Below are positions 45,190 through 53,668 of a stretch of 64,000 nucleotides of DNA, piece by piece. A program made the translations under genes and the position numbers. The notes under the pieces were generated by a model that saw nothing but the letters and a program-made list of their open reading frames with translations, had not been told where the DNA came from and made no database searches. The DNA is from Acidisarcina polymorpha. GTDB lineage: Bacteria > Acidobacteriota > Terriglobia > Terriglobales > Acidobacteriaceae. How positions within the stretch are numbered: position 1 is the stretch's first letter; the number at the start of each line of letters is the position of its first letter. The stretch spans positions 4,960,001 to 5,024,000 of the forward strand of contig NZ_CP030840.1 of NCBI RefSeq assembly GCF_003330725.1, in the 5' to 3' direction.

Positions 45190-45807
45190 ATGAATGTCAA
45201 CGATAAGACGCTACTCAAGGTTCCGGGTCTCAACCCTGAAGCGATCCGCGATTTCTTTCACAAAGCGGTTCCGCTTCGCACGATTGTGGTCATGTGCCCA
45301 GATCCGCGCGCAACCAGTATTCCAGAGGCGATTGCGAAGGAGTTCGGCCAGACATGGCCTGGCGAAGTAGTCCATGACGACAAAGGGGCAGCAGTAGGAT
45401 CGACCACGAACATCCTGTTGAATGTCACAACCGGTGCACGTGCAGTTGACGCGCTGCGTTCGATCACCTCACTCAACTATCTGATCGGTGTCGAGAATGT
45501 CGTCCTTGTGCAGCACACGTTCTGCGGCACGACAGGGTGGACACCTGATGTGCTGATCGAGACCTACAAGCGCGAATTCGGGGCCGACATCTCTCGCCAG
45601 CACGTACTTGAAGACATCAGCATCCTGGACTTCGAGCAAACGCTTCGTTACGACGCCGCGCTCATCCGTAACTCCCCCGGCACGCCGAAGACCATAAACA
45701 TCTTCGGCTATATCTTCGACATCGACACCAAAGAACTCAGCAAAGTCCTAGAGGATCGCGGCATCCCGATAAGATCGGCGGCGTCCCTCTCTGGGCAAGC
45801 CGCATGA
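45190..45807 (+). CDS. beta-carbonic anhydrase-like protein
   Basis: A 205-residue protein of the beta-carbonic anhydrase fold. Zinc-site motifs are VVMCPDPRATS (Cys36, Asp38, Arg40, the CxDxR triad) and VQHTFCGTTGW (His109, Cys112). These match the family, which hydrates carbon dioxide. The start at 45190 is chosen for the strong AAGGAGAAGAG site just before it; the frame is open further upstream. Why a carbonic anhydrase would sit among DM13 and AhpD-like genes is unclear; pH or bicarbonate balance under stress, or a divergent activity, are possible. Confidence 0.85.
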   Translation: MNVNDKTLLKVPGLNPEAIRDFFHKAVPLRTIVVMCPDPRATSIPEAIAKEFGQTWPGEVVHDDKGAAVGSTTNILLNVTTGARAVDALRSITSLNYLIGVENVVLVQHTFCGTTGWTPDVLIETYKREFGADISRQHVLEDISILDFEQTLRYDAALIRNSPGTPKTINIFGYIFDIDTKELSKVLEDRGIPIRSAASLSGQAA

Positions 45808-45920
45808 TACGTCAATACGCCTCGTGTCGTTAGTAAATGAGCTTCACTCGTTGTTCACAGCAGTTCTAACCCCTGCCGGTGAAGGTCGTTTCGGCCTGCC
45901 GACGATTCAGGAAGGAAATT

Positions 45921-46409
45921 ATGCAAGAGTCATCAGCAGAAACGATCTCATCAGGCTTTGGGAAACCATTGGTACTCAACATCGAGGGGAGGCTACCGGC
46001 AGTCGGCACCGCAATCCTTCGATATGGAACCGTCTTCTTGCTGCTCCTTTGGGGATCGGCGAAGTGGACTCCTGATGAGGCCGCGGCGATTCAGCCGTGG
46101 ATGTCGCATAGCCCATTGACCTCTTGGCTCTACCTTCTATTCAGTGTGCAGAGAGGAGCCATCGCCGTCGGCGTTGTGGAGATAACGATCGCAGTAATGA
46201 TTGCGACCCGCCATTTTTTACCAAGAGTTTCTGCGCTGGGCAGCTTGATCTCCGTCTTCATGTTTCTTACTACGCTCAGCTTCCTCGTCACCACTCCACA
46301 CCTCGACGCCGGCTCGCAAGGCTTCCTTATGAAAGATCTTATGTTTCTTGGCGCAGCAGTGTATACGGCAGGCGAAGCCTTCCAAGCGAGCCGTTCGCGG
46401 AGTCGCTGA
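45921..46409 (+). CDS. DUF417 membrane protein (YkgB/RclC-like)
   Basis: A 162-residue inner-membrane protein with four hydrophobic helices. Family markers are ILRYGTVFLLLLWGSAKWTP, EAAAIQPWMSHSPL and TTPHLDAGSQGFLMKDLMFL. The AGGAAGG site just before 45921 decides the start. In E. coli the family member RclC (YkgB) belongs to the RclR regulon induced by reactive chlorine; its mechanism is not known. Association here with an AraC gene upstream and an MsrP-like oxidoreductase downstream supports a similar stress role, by inference. Confidence 0.86.
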   Translation: MQESSAETISSGFGKPLVLNIEGRLPAVGTAILRYGTVFLLLLWGSAKWTPDEAAAIQPWMSHSPLTSWLYLLFSVQRGAIAVGVVEITIAVMIATRHFLPRVSALGSLISVFMFLTTLSFLVTTPHLDAGSQGFLMKDLMFLGAAVYTAGEAFQASRSRSR

Positions 46410-46526
46410 CGCAGGACGTATTCGATACCCGTTGCATTTCTCGGGCCCAGTGGCTTGGCTGCCGAATTCCTGCCGCAAGCGCGTATGAGTCCTCTAACCA
46501 AACCGCAAGATTATTGGAGAGTTTAC

Positions 46527-47573
46527 ATGTTTGAAACAACCGGGTACGCCCTTGAGAGCGCCACTGCGCCGCTTACGCCTCTCACCTTTAACCGTCGCGA
46601 CCCTCGACCCGTAGATGTGGCCATGAAAATACTCTTCTGCGGAGTCTGTCATGCTGATGTCGGTCTTGCACATGGCGAGTGGGGTTTCGGCAATTATCCG
46701 TGCGTACCCGGTCACGAGATCGTCGGGCGAGTCACCGCCGTGGGCTCGAAAGTGTCGAAATATAAGGTAGGCGATCTGGTGGGCGTCGGCCCGCTGGTTG
46801 ATAGCTGTCGCACCTGTGCTGCGTGCAAGGAAGGCCACGAGCAGCTTTGCGACACGGGCTTCACGCCAACGTACATGGGGCCAGATAAGGATTTCGGTCA
46901 TACCTATGGCGGGTATTCGCACGACATCGTAGTGGATGAGAACTATGTGGTGCGCGTTCCGGGAACGATCAACGCCGCTGCCGCTGCTCCTTTGCTTTGC
47001 GCCGGCATCACTTCATACTCACCCTTGAAGCGCGCGAATGTTGGTCCTGGGATGACTGTCGGCGTGATCGGCATCGGCGGAGTCGGGCACATGGCCATCA
47101 AGTTTGCGAAGGCGATGGGAGCCAAAGTTGTAGCGCTAACGACCTCTGCTGGCAAGGCCGACGACGCGCGACGCCTCGGTGCCGATGACGTGCTCGTCAC
47201 TACAGATGCCGATGCGATGACCAAGTCCAAGGAGCGTTTCGACGTCATCCTCGACACTGTAGCCGTATCACACAACCTGAACGGCTACCTTGGTCTAGTG
47301 AAGCGCGAAGGTGAACTCTGCTTGCTCGGTACGCCCCCGGAATTGACGGCTGCCGCGCTGGCATTGATATTCCGGAGCAAACGGCTCACCGGTTCCTTCT
47401 TCGGAGGCATCGCCGAGACGCAGGAGATGCTCGACTTCAGCGCCAAGCACGGCATCGCCGCCGACATCGAAATCGTGAGGCTGGATCAGATCAACGAGGC
47501 ATGGAAGCGCATGATCGCCGCGGATGTCAGGTACCGCTTCGTGATCGAAATGGCACTGACCCAACCGGCTTAA
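46527..47573 (+). CDS. zinc-dependent alcohol dehydrogenase (CAD/YahK-like)
   Basis: A 348-residue medium-chain dehydrogenase reducing aldehydes or oxidising alcohols with NAD(P). Catalytic zinc ligands are Cys41 (GVCHAD), His63 (PGHE) and a later Cys (LLCAGIT); the structural zinc is held by Cys94, 97, 100 and 108 (CRTCAACKEGHEQLC). The nucleotide-binding loop is VGVIGIGGVGHMAIKFAKA. GGAG lies 7 bases before the ATG at 46527; the open frame extends upstream without a better start. Aldehyde removal fits the surrounding stress genes. Confidence 0.92.
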   Translation: MFETTGYALESATAPLTPLTFNRRDPRPVDVAMKILFCGVCHADVGLAHGEWGFGNYPCVPGHEIVGRVTAVGSKVSKYKVGDLVGVGPLVDSCRTCAACKEGHEQLCDTGFTPTYMGPDKDFGHTYGGYSHDIVVDENYVVRVPGTINAAAAAPLLCAGITSYSPLKRANVGPGMTVGVIGIGGVGHMAIKFAKAMGAKVVALTTSAGKADDARRLGADDVLVTTDADAMTKSKERFDVILDTVAVSHNLNGYLGLVKREGELCLLGTPPELTAAALALIFRSKRLTGSFFGGIAETQEMLDFSAKHGIAADIEIVRLDQINEAWKRMIAADVRYRFVIEMALTQPA

Positions 47574-47655
47574 TCCCAACCGTTGTCGATGCCGCTGGGC
47601 TCGGACCTCCGGATTCCAGTAATCGCGGGTACGGGCCCGGAGGCCGATGGGGATA

Positions 47656-47805
47656 GGTGGTGCTGCCAGCCTGCGCATCGATTGCGAAGATCGGCAGGGC
47701 GTCTACTACAGCGACTTTATGAACCTGCTCAAGATCGACGGAGTTTGGAAGGTCGTCGGCAAAGTATTCGAGGCTCAAGAAGGCGCTAGTACACGACTTA
47801 GTTGA
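47656..47805 (+). pseudogene. C-terminal fragment of an NTF2/lumazine-binding-like protein
   Basis: A short frame reads AASLRIDCEDRQGVYYSDF, then MNLLKIDGVWKVVGKVFEAQ to a TGA at 47803-47805. The pattern DFMNLLKIDGxWKVVxKVF is typical of the end of small SnoaL/putative lumazine-binding proteins. The first two thirds are absent and no ribosome site is seen, so the gene was largely deleted between the two dehydrogenases. Confidence 0.6.
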
Positions 47806-47876
47806 GAACGAATGAAAATGATGCTTTCCGGCACCCTAACCCCTTTCCACCTACCCGAAGGACGAGGAACCTTACG

Positions 47877-48959
47877 ATGATAGCGACATACTACAACGAG
47901 CGCGCTGAAGTGCGGGTTGGCGATCTGCCCCAGCCCAAGCTGCTCAACCCAGGCGACGCCATCGTCCGGGTGACGCTTGCTGGAATTTGCGGCGCGGATC
48001 TGGAATTCACCCAGAACGGCCCAGAGGTTGGCTATAAGCCGGGAATGCGAACCGGCCATGAATTCGTCGGCGTTGTCGAGGAAGTCGGCAAGGACGTGAC
48101 CGTCGTAAAACCGGGCGACCGTGTGGTCGCTTCGGCCGGGTTCGTCGACGGTGAATGTTTCTATTGCAAGCTCGGCCAGTACCCCGCGTGCGAGCACTTC
48201 GGCCTCTTCGGTTCGCCCATGTTCCTGGAGCACGGCGGAGAGGACGTTCAGGGAGGGCAATCGGAATTTGTCCGCGTCCCTTATGCCAACGGGACTCTGT
48301 TCAAGCTTCCCGAGAGCCTGAGCGGTGGCGCAGACGACACTCGCGTCCTGCCACTTGGCGATAACTTTTCGACCGGCTTCCACGGTGCCGTAAACGCCAG
48401 AATTCAGCCAGGCGAGACCGTTGTCGTCTTTGGCGACGGTGCGGTCGGCCTGTCTACGGTGATGGCGGCCACTCTCTTTGGTCCTGCCGCAATCGTCCTG
48501 ATCGGACGCCATGACTGCCGGCTTGAACTTGGCAACAAAGCTGGCGCAACGCATGTCTTGAACGCGAACAACGCGGATGCGGTTGCCTACGTGAAGGAAC
48601 AGACCGATGGCCGCGGTGCCGCATCGGTCATCGATACAATCGGTGGGAGGTCGTCCCTGACGCAGACGCTTGAGGTCGCGCGTGCCGGTGCTTCGATCAG
48701 CGTGACCGGCCTTGGGCATCTCTTCGCGCCGGTAGATGCGCCTTATTCGGCGGCCGCGTTTCGCAACCTGCACATCCACACGGGTATCGTCACCGTCAAC
48801 ACCTACGTCAACCGGCTGCTTCCGCTGGTGGAGAGCGGTCGCATTGATCCGAGCATCATCTTCACTGATATTCTTCCGCTCGCCGAGGCCGTGCGTGGCT
48901 ACGCATTGATGCGGGATCGTTCGGCGGGAACCGTCAAGGTGGCGCTTCGTAACTGCTAA
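47877..48959 (+). CDS. zinc-type alcohol dehydrogenase-like protein, reduced structural zinc site
   Basis: A 360-residue medium-chain dehydrogenase of the threonine/formaldehyde dehydrogenase-like branch. Catalytic site: Cys38 in ICGADLE, His61-Glu62 in TGHEF, and the Rossmann loop VVVFGDGAVGLSTVMAA. The structural zinc lobe reads ECFYCKLGQYPACEH, with three Cys (94, 97, 105); the usual third Cys is Gly100, so the second zinc may be lost. GACGAGGAAC precedes the ATG at 47877; the frame extends upstream without a better start. Substrate unknown; probably an aldehyde or alcohol. Confidence 0.9.
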   Translation: MIATYYNERAEVRVGDLPQPKLLNPGDAIVRVTLAGICGADLEFTQNGPEVGYKPGMRTGHEFVGVVEEVGKDVTVVKPGDRVVASAGFVDGECFYCKLGQYPACEHFGLFGSPMFLEHGGEDVQGGQSEFVRVPYANGTLFKLPESLSGGADDTRVLPLGDNFSTGFHGAVNARIQPGETVVVFGDGAVGLSTVMAATLFGPAAIVLIGRHDCRLELGNKAGATHVLNANNADAVAYVKEQTDGRGAASVIDTIGGRSSLTQTLEVARAGASISVTGLGHLFAPVDAPYSAAAFRNLHIHTGIVTVNTYVNRLLPLVESGRIDPSIIFTDILPLAEAVRGYALMRDRSAGTVKVALRNC

Positions 48960-49087
48960 ATGGACTACTCCGATGATCGGGGGAACTCCCAAGACTTTAG
49001 GCCATGCCACGTCGAGTCAAATGGAACGCGCGCCAAATATGAAGAACCCCTGGGCGCATCTGTTGCGGTCTGAAAGGGAATAATGTG

Positions 49088-50446
49088 ATGAGGATCTTGG
49101 AGGGAGTCGGATCGACGCTCATCGTCATGCTCGCGCTCACACCATTGCATTCTCAGGAAGCAACTCTGCGCCCAAATGAAAGCCAGGCACAGTTGCTGGA
49201 ACGAATAGAGCGGCTGGAGGAGCGGATCGCACTTCTCGAAGGCAAGGCCGCCCCGCAGACGCCTGCCTTGAACCTGAGCGTTCCAGACACCCTTGCAACC
49301 ATGCCGACACCGCCGATCTCACCTTCAATTGCGGGCGAGCTTTCTAGAGCCAAGGACACAGTAGCGATAGAGCCGGATGCGTCGGCAATCGCGCCCGGCG
49401 AGATCACTTTCAATTTCAACTTTGAGGGGTACTACAGCTTTAATTCACTTCATCCCGCCAACCATCAAAACACATTGCGAGTCTACGATTCCCGAAGCAA
49501 CACGCTCTCCCTGAGCGAGGTAGGCGTTGTTATCGAACGAACACCTGAGCCGGAACGCGGCGCGCGAGCGGGGTTTCGGTTGGATCTGCTCTTCGGACAA
49601 CTCGACGATTTTCCCTTCGCACGGCCCATGCAGAACAAGAACGTATTGCAAGCCTACGGGTCATACGTTGCGCCGGTAGGCAAGGGACTGCAGGTGGATT
49701 TCGGCCAGTTCTTCAGTCCGGTCGGTCTCGAGAGCTTCTACACCGCTGACCAGATTGCACTGTCTCGGGGCTACATCCTTGATCTCGTACCGATCTACCA
49801 CGTCGGTCTCAGGACGACATATCCGATGACAAAGTCTTTGAGCGTTCAATACTCGTTGGTGAACGGAATCAACGAAGGACCTGAAGGAAAAGGGCTCGGC
49901 TCGCATGTAGCTGCGGTCGCCCTACATCACCCGACCTGGATGACGCAATTCAACTACTACTATGGCCAGCCGGACTTCAGCACTTCCTCGACGGGAAGTT
50001 CTACTGGACACCCAATAAACCAGCTGGGGGCGAAAGCGCAGATCGCAAACGCCTACGGCGCGGTGACTCATGGAGCATATACATTAACCTCCGAGTTTTT
50101 CTTCTACACGGCGAAGCCCTCCACGGACGCCCGTGCCTTGCGGGCGACAGCCGGTTCGGTTTACCTCAGTCATCAAATATCAGGCCGCTGGATAGGAGCG
50201 CTGCGATTCGAACACTTTAATGATGCCGGGGGCATGATCAGTGGGTCACCAAGAACTCTGAATGGGATCTCTGCGGTCGCAACGTATGTCATTACCCACG
50301 GCTTCCAGACAAAGCTGGAATATCGCCACGATTGGGCAAGCACGCCTGTCTTCCAATCAGGGCCTCTGCTTGTTCCATCCAGCAACCTCGATACGGCGAC
50401 TCTGGGGCTGAACTGGAGATTCGGAAAGAAACCGGCACCTTGGTAA
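49088..50446 (+). CDS. outer-membrane beta-barrel porin (OmpL-like, bbp2)
   Basis: A 452-residue outer-membrane protein. A signal peptide (STLIVMLALTPLHSQ) is followed by a coiled-coil stretch (LLERIERLEERIALLEGKAA, about residues 37-57) and a proline-rich linker, then a barrel of about 320 residues with alternating aromatic strands (ITFNFNFEGYYSF, VDFGQFFSPVGLESFY, TLGLNWRFGKKPAPW at the C-terminus). The GTG at 49085 directly precedes the ATG chosen. It likely allows passage of small solutes for this redox cluster. Confidence 0.82.
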   Translation: MRILEGVGSTLIVMLALTPLHSQEATLRPNESQAQLLERIERLEERIALLEGKAAPQTPALNLSVPDTLATMPTPPISPSIAGELSRAKDTVAIEPDASAIAPGEITFNFNFEGYYSFNSLHPANHQNTLRVYDSRSNTLSLSEVGVVIERTPEPERGARAGFRLDLLFGQLDDFPFARPMQNKNVLQAYGSYVAPVGKGLQVDFGQFFSPVGLESFYTADQIALSRGYILDLVPIYHVGLRTTYPMTKSLSVQYSLVNGINEGPEGKGLGSHVAAVALHHPTWMTQFNYYYGQPDFSTSSTGSSTGHPINQLGAKAQIANAYGAVTHGAYTLTSEFFFYTAKPSTDARALRATAGSVYLSHQISGRWIGALRFEHFNDAGGMISGSPRTLNGISAVATYVITHGFQTKLEYRHDWASTPVFQSGPLLVPSSNLDTATLGLNWRFGKKPAPW

Positions 50447-50555
50447 GACAATCGTGGCCGCCTCAGTAGCTCGCTCTCCCCAAGTGGCTGAAAATCTGTA
50501 GGAACTGATCAAGTCGCATTCCGTCGGACGCAATTCAGGAAAGGAGCAAATCGCG

Positions 50556-51383
50556 ATGAGATCGTTAGCTGATTTTCTTCAGTCCATGCACGTTAGGTGG
50601 ACAAGCAGCACAAACGAGACTAAACATGCATCCCTTCCAGTTTCCAAATCAGATGACTCGGCTGGCATTCACCTTGAGCAAAAGCATCCATTGGCTATTC
50701 GATGGATGCATTGGATCAACTTCCCGGTGTTGTTCACGATGGTCTGGAGTGGGCTGCTCATCTATTGGAATGACTCTGATAATTCATACGAGCACCCGCA
50801 CCGCATTTACCGTCTCGGTCTAGGAAAGGTCACAGTGTTCCGCTTTTTTCCAGACTGGTTCTATGCCAAATTGAATGTGCCCTACCACGTGACACAGGGG
50901 CTCGGGTACCACTTCTTTTTCATGTGGATCTTTGCGCTGAATGGACTGGCTTGGGTGGTGTACACATGGCTCTCGGGCGAGTGGCACTTTCTGCTGCCGC
51001 AACGAAAAAGCCTGCGTGAGGCGATTCAGGTGACACTGGTGGACATGCACCTGCGTAGGGGCCTGCCCCCACAGACCAAGTACAACGGTGCTCAAAGGAT
51101 CGCATACACCTCTGTGATCCTTATGGGCGCTGGGATGCTCATTACCGGTTTGGCGATCTTCAAGCCAACGTCAGCGCATTGGCTGACCAGCTTGCTCGGG
51201 GGGTACGAAATGGCGCGTTGGTTGCACTTTTGGATCACATGGGCATTGCTCGGGTTCTTCGGTGTCCATGTAGCCCAGGTCATTGTGGCTGGATGGAATA
51301 ACTTCCGCTCTATGGTGAGCGGACTCGAAGTGCAGGGAGAGGACTCACCTTCAATCGAGGCGGAAAGGAAGATGTGGCGATGA
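50556..51383 (+). CDS. membrane cytochrome b (cytochrome b561/NiFe-hydrogenase b type)
   Basis: A 275-residue protein with a 45-residue cytoplasmic N-terminus and at least four transmembrane helices. Histidines placed for heme binding are in LAIRWMHWINFPVLFTMVWS, LGYHFFFMWIFALNG, and ARWLHFWITWALLGFFGVHV. GGAAAGGAG precedes the start. It overlaps the next gene, a molybdopterin oxidoreductase, by four bases, so it should pass quinol electrons to that exported enzyme, the role MsrQ has for MsrP, though this protein is of a different cytochrome family. Confidence 0.86.
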   Translation: MRSLADFLQSMHVRWTSSTNETKHASLPVSKSDDSAGIHLEQKHPLAIRWMHWINFPVLFTMVWSGLLIYWNDSDNSYEHPHRIYRLGLGKVTVFRFFPDWFYAKLNVPYHVTQGLGYHFFFMWIFALNGLAWVVYTWLSGEWHFLLPQRKSLREAIQVTLVDMHLRRGLPPQTKYNGAQRIAYTSVILMGAGMLITGLAIFKPTSAHWLTSLLGGYEMARWLHFWITWALLGFFGVHVAQVIVAGWNNFRSMVSGLEVQGEDSPSIEAERKMWR

Positions 51384-52681
51384 GGGACGACGAACATCAA
51401 CATCAAGAGATTGCGCCATCGGACCAGCCGGCCACTGCAACTGAATCTACGCGAGTTGAAGCGCAGTCGACCGAATCGCGCCCAATAGCAGAGCAGCCAG
51501 TCGTCACCACAGCATTTGACTCAGCCACAGATCGAACGTCCCTACGCTTAGGCGAACCGGCCCCAGACAAAGCCATGGCGGTCGACTCAGTTAAGGACCA
51601 ATTGGCGTTACCGGCTGAAGCGGAGGATATACAACTCCACAGGACTGCAGAGGAAGAGGCTCGCGCAGAAATTGAAACAGACACAACGAACATTGCCGCG
51701 GCCGCGAAAGTGCTCACTATGTCCAGACAGCATACGCGCCGCTCATTTCTGGTCGCAGGAGTGGGTACAGCTGCTGCGTACGGCCTTTATCGTTATCTGG
51801 ACACAGACCTCAGCGCAGGGAGGCAACCGCCTCTGTTGCGGAGCGCGTACCAGTTCAATCAGTCACTGTCACGCAATCTCTTCCGAAATAGGGAGCTCGC
51901 ACCGACTTATCCGGTTCACCTTGCGGAGAATCTCCGCGTGAATGGCGTCTTCGGATTGCGAATGGATCTTGAGCTCGAAAGCTGGCGCTTACAGTTGGTT
52001 GGAATGAACGGCGCATCGCAGCATCCGCTCTATGTAGAGGATGTTACTGCCTGGGATTATAGGTATAAGACTCCGTCAGAGCATGAAGACAAAGACCACG
52101 ATACGAAGGTCGACCCGAAACTTTCGACCGCTAACAAGATGGCTCCGGAAGCGATGCAGGCCCAGGCGGAAGAGGACGAGAACCATACCGGCCGCATGGC
52201 GCGCGGGACGGAAGAGGCCGGCGAAAGCGGCTCGACACTACCCCCCAAGACCGCAGGACTGCTTCTGCCGATTGCGGAAGTTACCAAGCTGCCACGGCAT
52301 GAACTGGTGACACAGTTCAAGTGTATCGAGGGCTGGAGCCAGATCGTGCATTGGGCCGGTGTTCGTATGGCGGACTTTCTGGAGACGTATCCGCCGGCGA
52401 AGATCAACGGCAAAGATCCGTTCTATGTCTACATGGAGACCCCGGACGGGAACTACTACACGGGCTACGATCTGGACGTGATGCGGCATCCTCAAACGAT
52501 GCTGGTGACCGAGATGATGGAAGCTCCACTGACGCAGCTTCACGGGGCTCCGTTGCGGCTCCACATGCCCACGAAATACGGATATAAGCAAATCAAGCGC
52601 ATCGGGCTCATTGCCTACACGAACGACAAGCCGGATGATTACTGGACGAAGTTGGGTTACGACTGGTACGCCGGTTTGTAG
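51380..52681 (+). CDS. Tat-exported molybdopterin oxidoreductase (MsrP/YedY-like, sulfite-oxidase fold)
   Basis: A 433-residue protein with an oxidoreductase molybdopterin-binding domain. The molybdenum-ligand Cys is Cys315 in FKCIEGWSQ; LESWRLQLVG, YYTGYDLDVM and MPTKYGYKQIKRIG are other family motifs. A Tat motif TRRSFLVAGVGTAA stands about 118 residues from the start, behind an acidic, low-complexity stretch unusual for a leader. The real start might be the ATG at 51719, just before SRQHTRRSF, but the ATGA overlap with the cytochrome gene supports 51380. A roughly 65-residue charged insert (EHEDKDHDTK to SGSTLPPK) splits the domain. Role inferred: periplasmic repair or reduction of oxidised substrates. 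Confidence 0.87.
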   Translation: MRDDEHQHQEIAPSDQPATATESTRVEAQSTESRPIAEQPVVTTAFDSATDRTSLRLGEPAPDKAMAVDSVKDQLALPAEAEDIQLHRTAEEEARAEIETDTTNIAAAAKVLTMSRQHTRRSFLVAGVGTAAAYGLYRYLDTDLSAGRQPPLLRSAYQFNQSLSRNLFRNRELAPTYPVHLAENLRVNGVFGLRMDLELESWRLQLVGMNGASQHPLYVEDVTAWDYRYKTPSEHEDKDHDTKVDPKLSTANKMAPEAMQAQAEEDENHTGRMARGTEEAGESGSTLPPKTAGLLLPIAEVTKLPRHELVTQFKCIEGWSQIVHWAGVRMADFLETYPPAKINGKDPFYVYMETPDGNYYTGYDLDVMRHPQTMLVTEMMEAPLTQLHGAPLRLHMPTKYGYKQIKRIGLIAYTNDKPDDYWTKLGYDWYAGL

Positions 52682-52739
52682 TTCATGGCCGCAAGACAGA
52701 GAAGCCAAAAGATCGTACTGTTTACGTTTGGGAGTACCC

Positions 52740-53651
52740 GTGAAAGCTTCACAAGGCGCAAAGAAACTGACCCTCCCGCTCTGTATCGGAATAACCCTCG
52801 TTCTGTGGGCATCATCCTTTCCCGCTATCCGCGCAGGTTTGTCAGGATACGCTCCGCAGCATCTTGTCTTATTGCGGCTGCTGACAGCATCAGGCGCTTT
52901 CATTCTCATCGCTCCATTCGCCAGGATCAGAGTTCCAAAGCCAAGGCATTTGCCCTCTCTCCTTCTCCTTGGCCTTATTGGAATTGGAGGTTACAACCTT
53001 GCTCTCAGCTATGGAGAAACCCATGTTCCCTCCGGAACAGCTAGCCTGCTGGTAAACTGCGCACCGGTGATAACGGCATTGCTCGCAATGTTCTTTCTGA
53101 AGGAGCGCATACGGCCAAGGGCGTGGCTCGGACTGATCGTTAGCCTGGGCGGGGTCGCCGTGGTCGTCACTACACTCAATAGTCGCGTAGCTCTCGACCC
53201 ATGGGCGCTTTTGGTTGTGCTTGCTGCTGCGCTGCAAGCAGTTTTTTTCGTTCTGCAAAAGAGGCTCTTAGCTTCGTATCGGCCTCTGGAGCTAACTTGT
53301 TACTCCATGTGGAGTGGAACTCTCGCCAGCTTGTTCTTTCTACCTGGATTCGTGAACGCGTGCAGAACTTCTCCGCTTCACGCTACACTCTCAGTGGTGT
53401 ATCTTGGCGTCTTTCCGGCGGCGTTCGCATACCTCACTTGGGCCGTTGTGCTGTCCCGTTTACCAGCTTCGAAAGCAGGTAGCCTTCTCTATATCGTGCC
53501 CCTACTGGCGTTTGTCATTGCTTGGTTCTGGCTCGGTGAACGTCCGCAGATTTCAACCCTCTGTGGAGGTGTTCTGGCTCTCGCCGGGGTCGTGCTTGTG
53601 ACCACCGCGCGGGCGCTTCCCGTGGGCCCAGCTATGTCGAAGATCGTATAA
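52740..53651 (+). CDS. EamA-family DMT permease
   Basis: A 303-residue membrane protein with about ten helices and two EamA repeats: LVLWASSFPAIRAGL, VPSGTASLLVNCAPVITALL, AMFFLKERIRPRAW in the first, and SKAGSLLYIVPLLAFVIAWF, LGERPQ in the second. The GTG at 52740, five bases after GGAG, is the preferred start. It follows the oxidoreductase by 58 bases and converges on the Crp-type gene. Substrate unknown; EamA proteins commonly export amino acids or metabolites. Confidence 0.85.
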   Translation: MKASQGAKKLTLPLCIGITLVLWASSFPAIRAGLSGYAPQHLVLLRLLTASGAFILIAPFARIRVPKPRHLPSLLLLGLIGIGGYNLALSYGETHVPSGTASLLVNCAPVITALLAMFFLKERIRPRAWLGLIVSLGGVAVVVTTLNSRVALDPWALLVVLAAALQAVFFVLQKRLLASYRPLELTCYSMWSGTLASLFFLPGFVNACRTSPLHATLSVVYLGVFPAAFAYLTWAVVLSRLPASKAGSLLYIVPLLAFVIAWFWLGERPQISTLCGGVLALAGVVLVTTARALPVGPAMSKIV

Positions 53652-53668
53652 CTGGCGGCGTATCGAAT

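Noticed and set aside
47775-49010. 411-codon minus-strand frame opposite the second dehydrogenase
   Set aside because: The plus strand carries all dehydrogenase motifs; the mirror frame is a product of high GC at third positions.
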